A program made the position numbers and the translations under genes. From an uncultured Blautia sp. (lineage in GTDB: Bacteria > Bacillota > Clostridia > Lachnospirales > Lachnospiraceae), in NCBI GenBank assembly GCA_934371915.1, contig CAKROE010000006.1:1-64000 (forward strand): a stretch of DNA of 64,000 nt. Reading direction: 5' to 3'. Of this stretch, positions 52,926 to 61,752 are shown piece by piece. The notes below the pieces were generated by a model. It worked only from the letters and a program-made list of their open reading frames with translations, ran no database searches and was not told the DNA's origin. Within the stretch, counting starts at the first letter, position 1. Each line of letters starts with the position of its first letter.

Positions 52926-53521
52926 TACAGAAGAACGGAAATCACAAGTCCACTGACCAGTCCGGCAACGTGCGCCGTATTGTCCACTCCCGTACTGGTA
53001 AATCCATAATAAAGAGAAAAAAAGGCCATAACAAGAATCTGTCTTGCGGACAGATCACCGAGCCATCCTTTGTTACGGATGACAATATAGATCATCGCTC
53101 CCATAACAGCAAAGACTGCACCGGATGCACCCGCTGATACCGCGAAATCCATAGATTTCAGTTCCACAAGCACAGAGATCACATTACCAAGAAGTCCACC
53201 CACAAGATAAATGATCAGAAATTTTATCCTGCCGATCACACGTTCAAGACGGCTTCCCAGAACAAACAGCACCAGCATATTATTCAGAAGATGCTCAATT
53301 CCGAAATGCAGGAACATACAGGTAAACAGACGGTAATATTCTCCGCCCTCTACGATCATCGGTGTATAAGCTGCACCGCAGTCCAGCATATGCATCGTGT
53401 TCTGCGAACTGCCGGTGAATTCCACCGCAAGAAATACAATAATGTTGATCAGTATCAGGCCGACCGTCACCGGCTCTTTTTTTATTTCTTCCAAATTCTC
53501 ACTCCTTTGTCCTATAGACAC
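52901..53521 (-). CDS. Rhomboid-family intramembrane serine protease
   Basis: 206 residues and six membrane segments. The catalytic serine is in GASGAVFAVMGAMIY, and the paired His is in TSTGVDNTAHVAGLVSG. The N-terminal EPVTVGLILINIIVFL and FLHFGIEHLLNNMLVLFVLG with HLLNN support the rhomboid core. It is the last gene of the UbiA-HAD-GT87 operon and overlaps the GT87 gene by 23 bp. A substrate cannot be predicted. Confidence 0.92.
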   Translation of the reverse strand: MSIGQRSENLEEIKKEPVTVGLILINIIVFLAVEFTGSSQNTMHMLDCGAAYTPMIVEGGEYYRLFTCMFLHFGIEHLLNNMLVLFVLGSRLERVIGRIKFLIIYLVGGLLGNVISVLVELKSMDFAVSAGASGAVFAVMGAMIYIVIRNKGWLGDLSARQILVMAFFSLYYGFTSTGVDNTAHVAGLVSGLVISVLLYHPRGRRI

Positions 53522-54710
53522 ACCAGAAACGACACAGGATTATCGCCGCAACTGCGATCAGAAATCCATCCGCACTCTTCGCCATATTTCTTATGGCAGC
53601 TGTTTTTCCGCCGACCATAATCAGAAAATAGACCGCGCAACGGCTCATTTCAAGATAAAAAATACACCCTGCCGATAACACGAAATGTTTTGTGCTGATC
53701 TTCTTTTCCAGACAAAGCCAAATAAAAAGCGCTGCTACAAAAGCAAGAATCAGATAGTCCGTCCCATTCTTATACATCCAGAATGTCGATGCTGTACAGG
53801 CAGGTGCATAGAGGATCAGTGAATCTGCTTCTGCACCACCTTTCTTTTTCAGGTAAAGCCAGCTGCCTCCGGTAAACAAAACTCCTATCAGCATATTCGC
53901 CATCAGAATCAACGTAGAATTAACACCAAACGACTGCAAAAATCCAAGCAGGCCGAGATACTGTTTCGATGAAACTGTTCCGCTTGAAAAAGTTTCTTTC
54001 AGTAAAACCAACGGAGAAGTTCCGGTAATCGCAGAAGATGCCACCCATCCGGCAATGTCAATGACTGCTGCCGTGATCAGTGGTTTCCATTTGCGGTTTA
54101 GAAGCCATACCAGGCAGATGATCATAGATATCTGCGGTTTCGTCATAGCGAATCCCATACAGATACCGGCAATCCATGGATTCGAATCTGTCAGGCAGAT
54201 TGCCAGAATGCAGAGACAACAGAGGATTGCCCCGGAATTTCCATATCGAAGAGAATACATGAAACTGAAATGTCCTCCGATCAAAAACAGAAACAGCAAT
54301 AAAAGCTGACTGGAAAATTTCTCACGGAATTTGCGGCAAACAACAGCTCCGGTAACGATATAAGCGATAAAGTGTAATACCCAGAGATATATTTTTGCCT
54401 GTTCAAGCGGAAGAAATGCTCCATAAAAAGCAGTTCCCATCACGCAGCACCACGGAACGGTCGCAAAACCTGACGGGATTTTTCCTACAGAATCCAGCAG
54501 GGCATCCTTTCCGATCAACGGAAACGGATCATACCCCAGCAATGTATAACGACTGATCCGCCAGTGTCCCTTAATGTCATATCCGGAATAACCCAGATAA
54601 AAATAAAATACGATGCACATCAGGATACAAAGCATCAGAAGTCCGGCAATCAACCGGAAACGTTTTTCTCTTATGTCTGAACCTGTGTTATTTTTTGCAG
54701 CAGATGTCAT
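53499..54710 (-). CDS. GT87-type polyprenyl-phosphate-dependent membrane glycosyltransferase
   Basis: 403 residues with about 10 predicted membrane helices. An early extracytoplasmic GYSGYDIKGHWRISRYTLLGYDPFPLIG region and the KPQISMIICLVWLLNRKWKPL helix match family GT87 (DUF2029; GT-C fold), which includes mannosyl- and arabinosyltransferases using polyprenyl-phosphate sugars. One base separates its start from the HAD gene, which is one base from the UbiA gene. It is the likely user of the lipid-linked pentose they would make. Confidence 0.85.
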   Translation of the reverse strand: MTSAAKNNTGSDIREKRFRLIAGLLMLCILMCIVFYFYLGYSGYDIKGHWRISRYTLLGYDPFPLIGKDALLDSVGKIPSGFATVPWCCVMGTAFYGAFLPLEQAKIYLWVLHFIAYIVTGAVVCRKFREKFSSQLLLLFLFLIGGHFSFMYSLRYGNSGAILCCLCILAICLTDSNPWIAGICMGFAMTKPQISMIICLVWLLNRKWKPLITAAVIDIAGWVASSAITGTSPLVLLKETFSSGTVSSKQYLGLLGFLQSFGVNSTLILMANMLIGVLFTGGSWLYLKKKGGAEADSLILYAPACTASTFWMYKNGTDYLILAFVAALFIWLCLEKKISTKHFVLSAGCIFYLEMSRCAVYFLIMVGGKTAAIRNMAKSADGFLIAVAAIILCRFWCVYRTKE

Positions 54711-54711
54711 A

Positions 54712-55383
54712 TCAGATTTTCCACTCCCTGTATTGTTTTTTTCTTGCTGCAGATCGTGAGCGCAGAATCAGCCAGTCCGTACCTGCAGCCGCGGCACACT
54801 GCCCGTCTTTTTCCTCACGGTCTCCGATCATCAGGACATCTTCTTTTTTCAGATGGTTTTCGCCGAGGATGAACGCGAATCCCTCCGGATCCGGTTTCAG
54901 ATAAGAAAACCGGACATTGTCCGGATAATAGAGTCCGTCCGCCTCAAGTTCCAGTACGCGGCTCTTGTCCTCAAGCGGATAATCTGAATACAGATATACA
55001 TGATGTCCTTTTTTCTGCTGTTTTTTCAGAAATGCCAGCAACTGCCTGTCGCGGCTTTTGTATACTGCCCGAAGAGGGCGTCTGTACATCCATTCTTCAA
55101 TGATACTGTCTACTTTTTCAGAAGAAAAATGGTATTTATGCGAAAGAAGGAGGCGTATCCTGCTTTCACAGTCCGCTTCCTTCAGTAATTCTTCAGATTC
55201 TCTTAAGTGACGGTAGTCTTTGAGCAGGAACGCTTCTCTGTAATTTCGAATATGCACGAGAAAATATCCTGCCATCTGCACCAGCATCTGCAGACGCATC
55301 GGATATTTGTAGTAGAGCGTTCCATCCATATCTACCACATAGTTTTTGTACTCTTTGATTGATTTATGTAAACTTTTATCCAT
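54712..55383 (-). CDS. HAD-family phosphatase, predicted polyprenyl-phosphoribose phosphatase
   Basis: 223 residues. HAD motif I is VVDMDGTLYY (D18 and D20), motif II is in LYSDYPLEDKS, and motif IV is VLMIGDREEKDGQCAAAAGTDWL, with a helical cap domain between (about 40-120). Elsewhere HAD domains are fused to UbiA-family prenyltransferases; here they are adjacent genes one base apart. That context makes the 5-phosphate of a polyprenyl-phosphoryl-ribose-5-phosphate the probable substrate, an inference. Confidence 0.82.
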   Translation of the reverse strand: MDKSLHKSIKEYKNYVVDMDGTLYYKYPMRLQMLVQMAGYFLVHIRNYREAFLLKDYRHLRESEELLKEADCESRIRLLLSHKYHFSSEKVDSIIEEWMYRRPLRAVYKSRDRQLLAFLKKQQKKGHHVYLYSDYPLEDKSRVLELEADGLYYPDNVRFSYLKPDPEGFAFILGENHLKKEDVLMIGDREEKDGQCAAAAGTDWLILRSRSAARKKQYREWKI

Positions 55384-55384
55384 A

Positions 55385-56311
55385 TCAGAGTTTCAGCAAA
55401 TCCTTTCCTGCGATCCATTCCAGTCCTGGAATATGGACCATCATCAGAATGCATGTAATCACAATAAACACCAGTAAATAAAGCATCAGGCCCTTCTCGT
55501 GGAAAAGCTTCTCCGGCTTCTGGGCACAGGAATCTTCTTTATAACTGATATTCAGATACAGGCTGAAAAGACCACACATAATCGGAATATCAATGATCAG
55601 CTCTGCTTTGTATTTGATCATAAAGACACCACAGAAAAATACGGAAAGCAGTGCATAATAAAAAGCTGAGATCAGCAGTGACTTTTCTGTGTAATACTTA
55701 AATGACCGGCGGTAATGGCCTGCAAGCTCTTTGTCCGCAATCATACGGTATTCGGAATAACGTTTGGTCGCCATCAGGAACGCGCCGCCCATCCAGTAGC
55801 CAAGCACGATGCTTACCGGTGGCAGATATCCGGAGGAAATCGCAAACCATCCGATCAGAAGACGGATCGCATTGTTTACAGATTCTGAGAGCACATCCAC
55901 ATACGGGATCTCTTTTGTACGGAATGGTTTTACATTATAAAGAATACCCATCACGAACAGCCAGAGTTCCATCAGAAATACCGGTCTGGAGATAAACCAC
56001 GCGATCAGAAGTCCGAGTGCGCCAAGTACTGCATACTCGGTCATAACCCAGTGAAATTTCAGATTTCCCGATACAACAGGACGGTTTTTCTTTGTCGGAT
56101 GAAATTTGTCAAATTCTGCGTCCAGCCATTCATTAATAACATAATTGGCAGATGCCACGAATGATGTCGAAATAAGTGCAAGAACAATGTCCTTTACCAC
56201 CGTCGCAGTAATTGGATTTCTTGTCAGAAATAAAGCAAAAATCATACCCGGTACAATAAATAACTGTTTGATCCAGTGATCGACACGAGCAATTTTTATG
56301 TAATCTTTCAT
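55385..56311 (-). CDS. UbiA-family prenyltransferase resembling decaprenyl-phosphate phosphoribosyltransferase (DPPR synthase)
   Basis: 308 residues from the ATG at 56311, which has AAGGAAAAG upstream; an ATG 26 codons earlier adds unrelated sequence. About eight or nine membrane helices. The first Asp motif is N60-E-W-L-D64-A-E-F-D68, directly followed by HPTKKNRPVVSG, the signature of DPPR synthases such as mycobacterial Rv3806c (HPTKRFRP). The second motif region is ATKRYSEYRMIADKELAGHYR. It would transfer phosphoribose from PRPP to a polyprenyl phosphate. First gene of a four-gene operon. Confidence 0.87.
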   Translation of the reverse strand: MKDYIKIARVDHWIKQLFIVPGMIFALFLTRNPITATVVKDIVLALISTSFVASANYVINEWLDAEFDKFHPTKKNRPVVSGNLKFHWVMTEYAVLGALGLLIAWFISRPVFLMELWLFVMGILYNVKPFRTKEIPYVDVLSESVNNAIRLLIGWFAISSGYLPPVSIVLGYWMGGAFLMATKRYSEYRMIADKELAGHYRRSFKYYTEKSLLISAFYYALLSVFFCGVFMIKYKAELIIDIPIMCGLFSLYLNISYKEDSCAQKPEKLFHEKGLMLYLLVFIVITCILMMVHIPGLEWIAGKDLLKL

Positions 56312-56415
56312 ATAACTCTTTTCCTTTTCATTTTCTCCAAAAAAGTATAGCATACCGCATTGTAAAAGTCCACACAAGCCACTTGCCATACCGGAATTTT
56401 ATGTCGAAAAACAGC

Positions 56416-56456
56416 AAAAAAGTAAGACGACAGAGCCATTTGTTACTCTGTCGTCT
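56416..56456 (-). terminator. Terminator of the Tad/FHA operon
   Basis: Eleven-base perfect stem (AGACGACAGAG, 56425-56435 with 56446-56456) followed on the minus strand by a tract of six T residues. Confidence 0.9.
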
Positions 56457-56596
56457 GCTTCCTGCAAGGCCTCCAAATAACCGGCTTTTCTGTTTCGTAT
56501 CGTCGATGCATGTCTCAGATCACGCATAAGAAGGATTCGCTTGCAGCCCTTTTGCAACATTTTTCCTTTTGGTTTTTGTTCACTTTTACCAGTAGT

Positions 56597-58153
56597 TTAC
56601 TTCAGGAAGATGTAACGTGCCTGTGCAAATTCCACCTGATCCTCGTCCTGCAGCTGATATTCCTCTCCTGTCTTCAGCAGTCTTCCATTTACTGATGTGC
56701 CATTTCTCGAGTTGAGATCTGACAGATAATACTCCTCATCTACCTTTCGGATTTTTGCATGAATACGGCTGACTGTCGGAAGTGAGATTACGGCATCGGC
56801 AGCATTTTCCATCTTACCGATCACCATAAGATCACGGTCCAGGTAAATTGTTGCAAGTTCTCCCGGTTCGCGACTTACAAGACTGGCCGGGCCGTCGTTC
56901 TGTCCGGCGGACAGAACGACGGTTTCACCGTAGTTTTCTGTTTTTTCGATTTCGTAATTCTCGTCCTGCTCCGTTGTTTCCCGGTATACATTCTGTGAGT
57001 TTTCCAGACGGTTATCTCCTGTTTCCCCTGTCCGTTCCGGCATTTTATACTTCCCGTCTTCCCATTCCGGCATGTTACGCTGTAATCTGCCTGCCTCATG
57101 CAAATTCTCTGAGTTTCTCTCCGCTCCCTTTTTCTTATCATCACTTTCATTCGTATCCGCAAGTTCCCGCTGCACTTTCTGTCTCCATTCTGCACTCATC
57201 TGCTTTTTCTGTTTCTTTTTTTCGGCAGTCCAGGACAGAAATGCAGCGAGAACCAGAAGACTGATGGAGACGCAGAAGATTGCTTCTGCCGGGATCCCCG
57301 GCAGATATCCCAGATAGCGAAATATAAGAAGAATAATCAGAACAGCAGCTATGGAGACGCAAAACAGAGCAGCTGTCCATTCATTGCGGACCTTTGGAGA
57401 TGCAGGAATTTCTTTGTTTCTGTCTGTCTTTTCGACTTTCTTTTTTCTCTTTGAAATTTCCTTTTCCATATCTGCTTTCAGTAATTGTGAAACATCTGCC
57501 TTCTCTTGTATTTCTCCCCCGGAATTATCCAACCCGGCCAGATTGTTTTTTGTAGAATTCTGCTCCTTATTTTGTACAGATTCTCTGGTATCGTTTTTCC
57601 CTGTACCTTCTCTGTTCTGATAAATTGCCTCTTTTATATGTTCAAGCTGAAAGCCGGTCTCCATCGCTTTACGATAGACCCCATACCCCATGCTCACTGC
57701 CTGAGGATCTTCATGATCAAGTCTCGGAAGAAGATATTCTGTCAGTTCCCGGAACTGTTCCTGTATCGGATGATGGTAATCCGGAAGACAGCAAAACTTC
57801 ACTTCTCGCTTCTCTATATCCAGAAAGATATACTCCGGACATAAAAGGATCTGATCTGTATTCATAAGAAACTCCGCCATCTCTTCCATCACGCGAATAA
57901 AGCCTCCAAAAAGCATGTGCAGATCTTTTCTGTGAAATTTTCGCTGTTCATAAAAGGAAAACAGTGACTGCCTGGATGTGATGTCATAATAAAACAGCAG
58001 ATTCCCGTCCAGTCCCTGCAATCTGCACTTTAATATAGAGGGAATCACATTTCCCGTCAGCATTCGTACCTGATAGGATGCTGTATTTACCTTTTCTTCT
58101 TCTCGTAGAATCAAATAATTGTGACTTACATCTCTTTTATATTCTGCATACAT
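56597..58153 (-). CDS. DUF6382 and FHA-domain protein of the pilus operon
   Basis: 518 residues. The N-terminal DUF6382-type domain (about 1-175, NYLILREEEKVNTASYQVRML, YDITSRQSLFSFYEQRKF, YIFLDIEKREVKFCCLPDYH) is followed by a charged linker and two adjacent membrane helices (about 262-305). A second charged linker leads to an FHA domain (about 425-518) with the phosphothreonine-binding core ISLPTVSRIHAKIR and SDLNSRNGTSVNG. It is the last gene of the Tad locus. FHA domains usually read Ser/Thr kinase output; the pairing suggests regulation of the pilus by phosphorylation. Confidence 0.87.
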   Translation of the reverse strand: MYAEYKRDVSHNYLILREEEKVNTASYQVRMLTGNVIPSILKCRLQGLDGNLLFYYDITSRQSLFSFYEQRKFHRKDLHMLFGGFIRVMEEMAEFLMNTDQILLCPEYIFLDIEKREVKFCCLPDYHHPIQEQFRELTEYLLPRLDHEDPQAVSMGYGVYRKAMETGFQLEHIKEAIYQNREGTGKNDTRESVQNKEQNSTKNNLAGLDNSGGEIQEKADVSQLLKADMEKEISKRKKKVEKTDRNKEIPASPKVRNEWTAALFCVSIAAVLIILLIFRYLGYLPGIPAEAIFCVSISLLVLAAFLSWTAEKKKQKKQMSAEWRQKVQRELADTNESDDKKKGAERNSENLHEAGRLQRNMPEWEDGKYKMPERTGETGDNRLENSQNVYRETTEQDENYEIEKTENYGETVVLSAGQNDGPASLVSREPGELATIYLDRDLMVIGKMENAADAVISLPTVSRIHAKIRKVDEEYYLSDLNSRNGTSVNGRLLKTGEEYQLQDEDQVEFAQARYIFLK

Positions 58154-58156
58154 ATT

Positions 58157-58654
58157 TTAATCTCCCGTTATACCACTTGCTTCCTTTGCGGCCTTGAGCC
58201 TGCGGATCCACTTTACCGGCTGAATAACTTTTGAGCTTCCTTCTGTTTTTAATGTCCATTTAAACCCGCCAAAACCTGCGATCGTATCTGCCTCATAAGT
58301 CACACTGACTTTCTTTTTTCCTGTATTTACATGGCATCGCAGATTTTCCGCGCCAAAGAATCCTACATTTCCAAGCTCCTCACCCCGGATTTCTGCTGCT
58401 GTCTGTGCTTGTCCGTCCTGATATACTGCTTCCATGCTTCCACTCAATGATGCTTCGCAGGCTGCTGCCGTCAGCCATGCCCGGTTATGTACAAAAAAGA
58501 ACAGATAAATGACTCCCATAACTGTCAGAAGCACGATAGACATGACGCATGCAGCCTCAACGGTAAAGCTGCCTTTGCACAGATTTCCTCTATGTAAAAT
58601 GTATGCCGGATTTTCACCCCTGCGCCTGAACACTTTCCATTTCGTTTTCTTCAA
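58157..58654 (-). CDS. TadE-like pseudopilin, TTG start
   Basis: 165 residues. I place the start at TTG 58654, after AGGAGG at 9-base spacing. This start overlaps the prepilin peptidase stop as TTGA, a coupled arrangement. An ATG farther upstream would add unrelated residues and overlap the peptidase by 100 bp. GSFTVEAACVMSIVLLTVMGVIYLF is the pilin-like N-terminal helix typical of TadE minor pilins. The soluble part is beta-rich and ends with IQPVKWIRRLKAAKEASG. Confidence 0.78.
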   Translation of the reverse strand: MKKTKWKVFRRRGENPAYILHRGNLCKGSFTVEAACVMSIVLLTVMGVIYLFFFVHNRAWLTAAACEASLSGSMEAVYQDGQAQTAAEIRGEELGNVGFFGAENLRCHVNTGKKKVSVTYEADTIAGFGGFKWTLKTEGSSKVIQPVKWIRRLKAAKEASGITGD

Positions 58655-59061
58655 AATATTAATCCTCCTACATATCCCAGCAATAAAAAAGGTACCAGTG
58701 GAATCTCCGTCTTTCTGTTCTTTCGAAACACCAGTAACAGGACAACGGAACATGCCGCCGCAAGCAGCATTCCGATGCAGGCCATCTGAATATAACTTTC
58801 CATTCGCAGCATACAGGCCAGGGCCAGAAAGAGCCAGCCGTCTCCCATCCCTATCTGTCCCCGTGTCAGGATACTACATACAAGGATAAGGATACTGATG
58901 GCTGCCGGAATCAGATAGTCCGTCATTGTTCTTCCAGCTTTGATACTGTATACCACTCCGGCAAGTCCGAACAACAATGTGACCGGTATTGAAATTTCCC
59001 TTTTTCGGATATCCAAAAAACTGCTGAAAAGCAGAAAGATCAGTGTCCCGTATTTTTCCAT
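58651..59061 (-). CDS. Type IV prepilin peptidase (A24; TadV/CpaA type)
   Basis: 136 residues with about five membrane helices. The catalytic aspartates are D17 (SSFLDIRKREI) and D74 in GMGDGWLF. It lacks the methyltransferase domain of PilD-type enzymes, as is usual in Tad systems. It should cut the leader of the Flp pilin at 61532 and of the TadE-like proteins on both sides of it. Confidence 0.93.
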   Translation of the reverse strand: MEKYGTLIFLLFSSFLDIRKREISIPVTLLFGLAGVVYSIKAGRTMTDYLIPAAISILILVCSILTRGQIGMGDGWLFLALACMLRMESYIQMACIGMLLAAACSVVLLLVFRKNRKTEIPLVPFLLLGYVGGLIF

Positions 59062-59140
59062 TTCCTTTCCTTCTTTCTTCTGATCGTTTCATTCTTTCTG
59101 TGATTTTTACTGCTGCTTCTGTAATGTCTCCGCCGAATCT

Positions 59141-59944
59141 CTATCCGCATTTGCTGCATACATGCATATTTCCGAGCTGTGACTTCTTGACCAGCCGGAC
59201 AGTCCGCTTCAGTCCACTGCAGGACGCATCATTGTGATAACGATTCCCGGAGCCTGTAATATAAACAATCCCGGAGGGATTCTGATAACGACTGCAGGTC
59301 TCACATGGGCTGTACTTCTCTCCATTATCATTTCGTCTCTGCGATACACTGCTTCCGGACACCTGTGTAACAGACAGGTTCAGATAACGGCAGCCTGCTT
59401 TTGTGTGATATACAGAACCACTTTCTGTCACAAAAACCATTTCCTCCGGTTCCGTATGGTCGCCGGAGCCTTTCCCGCTTTCTTCCGCTCCCGTCCATGC
59501 ATGAACCTTCACGGTGTTGTGCATCCAGACTTTCGGAAGTGGTATCAGCGCACCGACCGGACTATATGCGTACACATCCGGCAGTGTAATCTCCTCCGGT
59601 CCATTTCCATCTGCCACATACGCATACATTCCCGCTTCCTTCGTCTTTTCACACAACTCCTGCAAATGTGTCGTTTGCAGACTGTAAATATCCATAAAAG
59701 ATATCATCGTGACCATACCGAGAAAAAACAGTGGAAGTACAAGTGCAGTCTCTACCGACAGCCCTGCCTTTTTTACCTTTGTACATGAGGTACACAAAGA
59801 TACCTTTTCAGAAAGCATCAGGAGGATTCTGCCTATCGGGGACGACAGATACCATCTGTTCAGAGAGCGTGTCCTTTCTTTATTCTTTCTGTCTATCATG
59901 CTTTGATTCCCATTGAATTTTGTTTGTGCCTTCTGAAAAAGCAT
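59141..59944 (-). CDS. TadE-like protein with two C-terminal Cys/His modules
   Basis: 267 residues from an ATG with AAGGAGGTG 8 bases upstream. A pilin-type helix (GLSVETALVLPLFFLGMVTMISF, about 61-83) is followed by a soluble domain. The C-terminal ~95 residues contain two related modules: YHTKAGCRYLNLS ... YSPCETCSRY and YHNDASCSGLKRT ... MHVCSKCG. Each has His-x4-Cys and a CxxC, suggesting two metal sites or disulfides. Such modules are known at the end of some nucleases and surface proteins. Their presence on a pseudopilin is unusual. Confidence 0.75.
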   Translation of the reverse strand: MLFQKAQTKFNGNQSMIDRKNKERTRSLNRWYLSSPIGRILLMLSEKVSLCTSCTKVKKAGLSVETALVLPLFFLGMVTMISFMDIYSLQTTHLQELCEKTKEAGMYAYVADGNGPEEITLPDVYAYSPVGALIPLPKVWMHNTVKVHAWTGAEESGKGSGDHTEPEEMVFVTESGSVYHTKAGCRYLNLSVTQVSGSSVSQRRNDNGEKYSPCETCSRYQNPSGIVYITGSGNRYHNDASCSGLKRTVRLVKKSQLGNMHVCSKCG

Positions 59945-59994
59945 CTTTCTGCACCTCCTTTTTAACGGGCGGCGAGAGTGCCGCCCTTCAGCCC

Positions 59995-61512
59995 TCAGAT
60001 ATAGCTGTATTGTTTTGTTACAGTATATGTCCTGCTTTTGTTTGCATGCACATCCACAGATGCCTCAATTGCTTCGATACAGCAGTCCAGCCGGAACTGT
60101 TCTCTGCCTTTCGTGGCACGTATCTCTGCTTCGATCATATCCATTCCACGCTTAAGTTTCTGCGAACGTGAAGTGGATAAAAGAAGTACCTGCAGATAAT
60201 CTTCATATGACATGCCGCCCTCCACATCTTTACGCTCACTATCCATTTTCTGCAGAAGATTCGGAAGATTTTCCAGTGACAGCTGCCAGTCTGCCGGTGA
60301 TTTCACAAGCGGTACTTTTCCTCCATGAAACAGTTCCCGCAGATCCACAATGCTCTCCGCAAATGACCAGCACAAAATCAGCGCCGTCTCAATCACCACT
60401 GCTGCAGGAGGAATCAGGAAACCGGACGCAACTGCCAGCGCAAGTGCCTGTATCTGTGCTCTCTTTGATGCATCGGTCATCAATGCCGATACATTGATTC
60501 CTTCGCGTATCAGAAGGAGCCGCCTTGCAACTGTCTGAAGATTTTCTCTGTCACTGGATTTTCCACTCAGAAGATACTCAATCTGATATTTAAGTCCTGC
60601 GGTGGACGGTTCCCGGTAATTTCCCAGATGTTCCATCAGATACTGCTGGTAGAGGATCTGTGAAGTCGCAGAAGAAGTCTGGATATTCTCCGCCGGAAGA
60701 TTGATTCCTTCCTGCAGCTGTCGGTGTGACACAAGATCCGAAAGAGAAGTCTGATTCTCGGAAATACCCCGTTCAGCCGGAACTACCAGGTCAAGCAGTC
60801 CCATTTTTCGAATCTGTTTTATGATTGGAATCGGATTCGTGACTGCTGGAGGTTTTGGTGTTTCCACTATCTCATTGCCGTCGGCATTTCCGCCTGATTC
60901 TTCACCACTTCCGAATATGTCTTCTGCACCTGAGCCGTTTTCTGACTTCGAAGCAGCTTCCGCTTCCTGACTTTTTTGTGCTGCTGAATCCATCTCCGCA
61001 TCATAATTTTCGAGGCTGTTGCCATCCTCACTCTGACGTCCGGCTTCTTCCGCCTGTCTGATCTTTTCTTCTTTTTTGTGATAACGGTCAAGAAGAAGTC
61101 CTACGCCCTGGCTTCCAAGTGTGTCTCTCATAAATGTCACTGCCTGCCGGAAAAAAACTTCTCCGCCTTCATCAGTTGCCAGGCGATAGCCGGTAAATCC
61201 GCCCTGTTTCAAAGCAAGCTTCTGACTGTTCTGTTTCAGGACAGGTTTCATATAAGATTCAAGGTTGTCATATACCGCAGCCAGATTTAAATCTGAGTTT
61301 CCCTGTGCTCCGTCAATGAAAAACAGGTCATATTCCTTCATAAGGAAACGGTCATACTGTCCAAACAGAGAATAGAGTCCAATATCCATACTGTTCAGAA
61401 TCTGCGTTCTTGCCGCCGCAGCCTGCACCGACTGGATTCCGGTCGTAACAAGTGACAGCAGCAGGCTCAGAATCAGCGCCAGAAAAACAGTGATACTTCC
61501 TTTTTTCTCCAT
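59995..61512 (-). CDS. DUF5702-like pilus-locus protein
   Basis: 505 residues. The ATG at 61512 is favoured because AGGAGT lies 7 bases upstream; that at 61518 is too close. The N-terminus GSITVFLALILSLLLSLVTTGIQSVQ is pilin-like (TadF/TadG-type). After an alpha-helical region there is a Ser/Glu/Asn-rich disordered stretch (about 165-215), then a helical domain. A second hydrophobic segment (ALALAVASGFLIPPAAVVIETALILC) lies near 365-390. I recall this as DUF5702 in Clostridial Tad loci. Role in assembly inferred from position only. Confidence 0.75.
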   Translation of the reverse strand: MEKKGSITVFLALILSLLLSLVTTGIQSVQAAAARTQILNSMDIGLYSLFGQYDRFLMKEYDLFFIDGAQGNSDLNLAAVYDNLESYMKPVLKQNSQKLALKQGGFTGYRLATDEGGEVFFRQAVTFMRDTLGSQGVGLLLDRYHKKEEKIRQAEEAGRQSEDGNSLENYDAEMDSAAQKSQEAEAASKSENGSGAEDIFGSGEESGGNADGNEIVETPKPPAVTNPIPIIKQIRKMGLLDLVVPAERGISENQTSLSDLVSHRQLQEGINLPAENIQTSSATSQILYQQYLMEHLGNYREPSTAGLKYQIEYLLSGKSSDRENLQTVARRLLLIREGINVSALMTDASKRAQIQALALAVASGFLIPPAAVVIETALILCWSFAESIVDLRELFHGGKVPLVKSPADWQLSLENLPNLLQKMDSERKDVEGGMSYEDYLQVLLLSTSRSQKLKRGMDMIEAEIRATKGREQFRLDCCIEAIEASVDVHANKSRTYTVTKQYSYI

Positions 61513-61531
61513 TGGCATACTCCTTTCCTTT

Positions 61532-61711
61532 TCAGATAGAATTACTCTGCTTTGTAATCTTGCTCAAAATACTTCTCACCAGATTGGTCAGCTGTTCCTT
61601 AAAAATGATTACCAGACTGATCAGCACCACCAGTATCAAAATGATTTCAACGACACCTACCGCATCTTCTTCACGCATAAACTCTCTCGCTGTCCGCATA
61701 CACGCACTCAT
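61532..61711 (-). CDS. Flp-type (class IVb) pilin
   Basis: 59 residues from the ATG at 61711, preceded by AAGGAGG. MSACMRTAREFMREEDAVG is a short charged leader and VVEIILILVVLISLVIIFKEQ the hydrophobic pilin helix, with the conserved Glu early in it. KLTNLVR-like C-terminal charges follow (QLTNLVRSILSKI). It is the major pilin candidate and would be processed by the prepilin peptidase at 58651. Confidence 0.88.
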   Translation of the reverse strand: MSACMRTAREFMREEDAVGVVEIILILVVLISLVIIFKEQLTNLVRSILSKITKQSNSI

Positions 61712-61752
61712 ATTCTGCCTCCTTATTCTATCTGCTCTTTCCTGCTGCTCCA

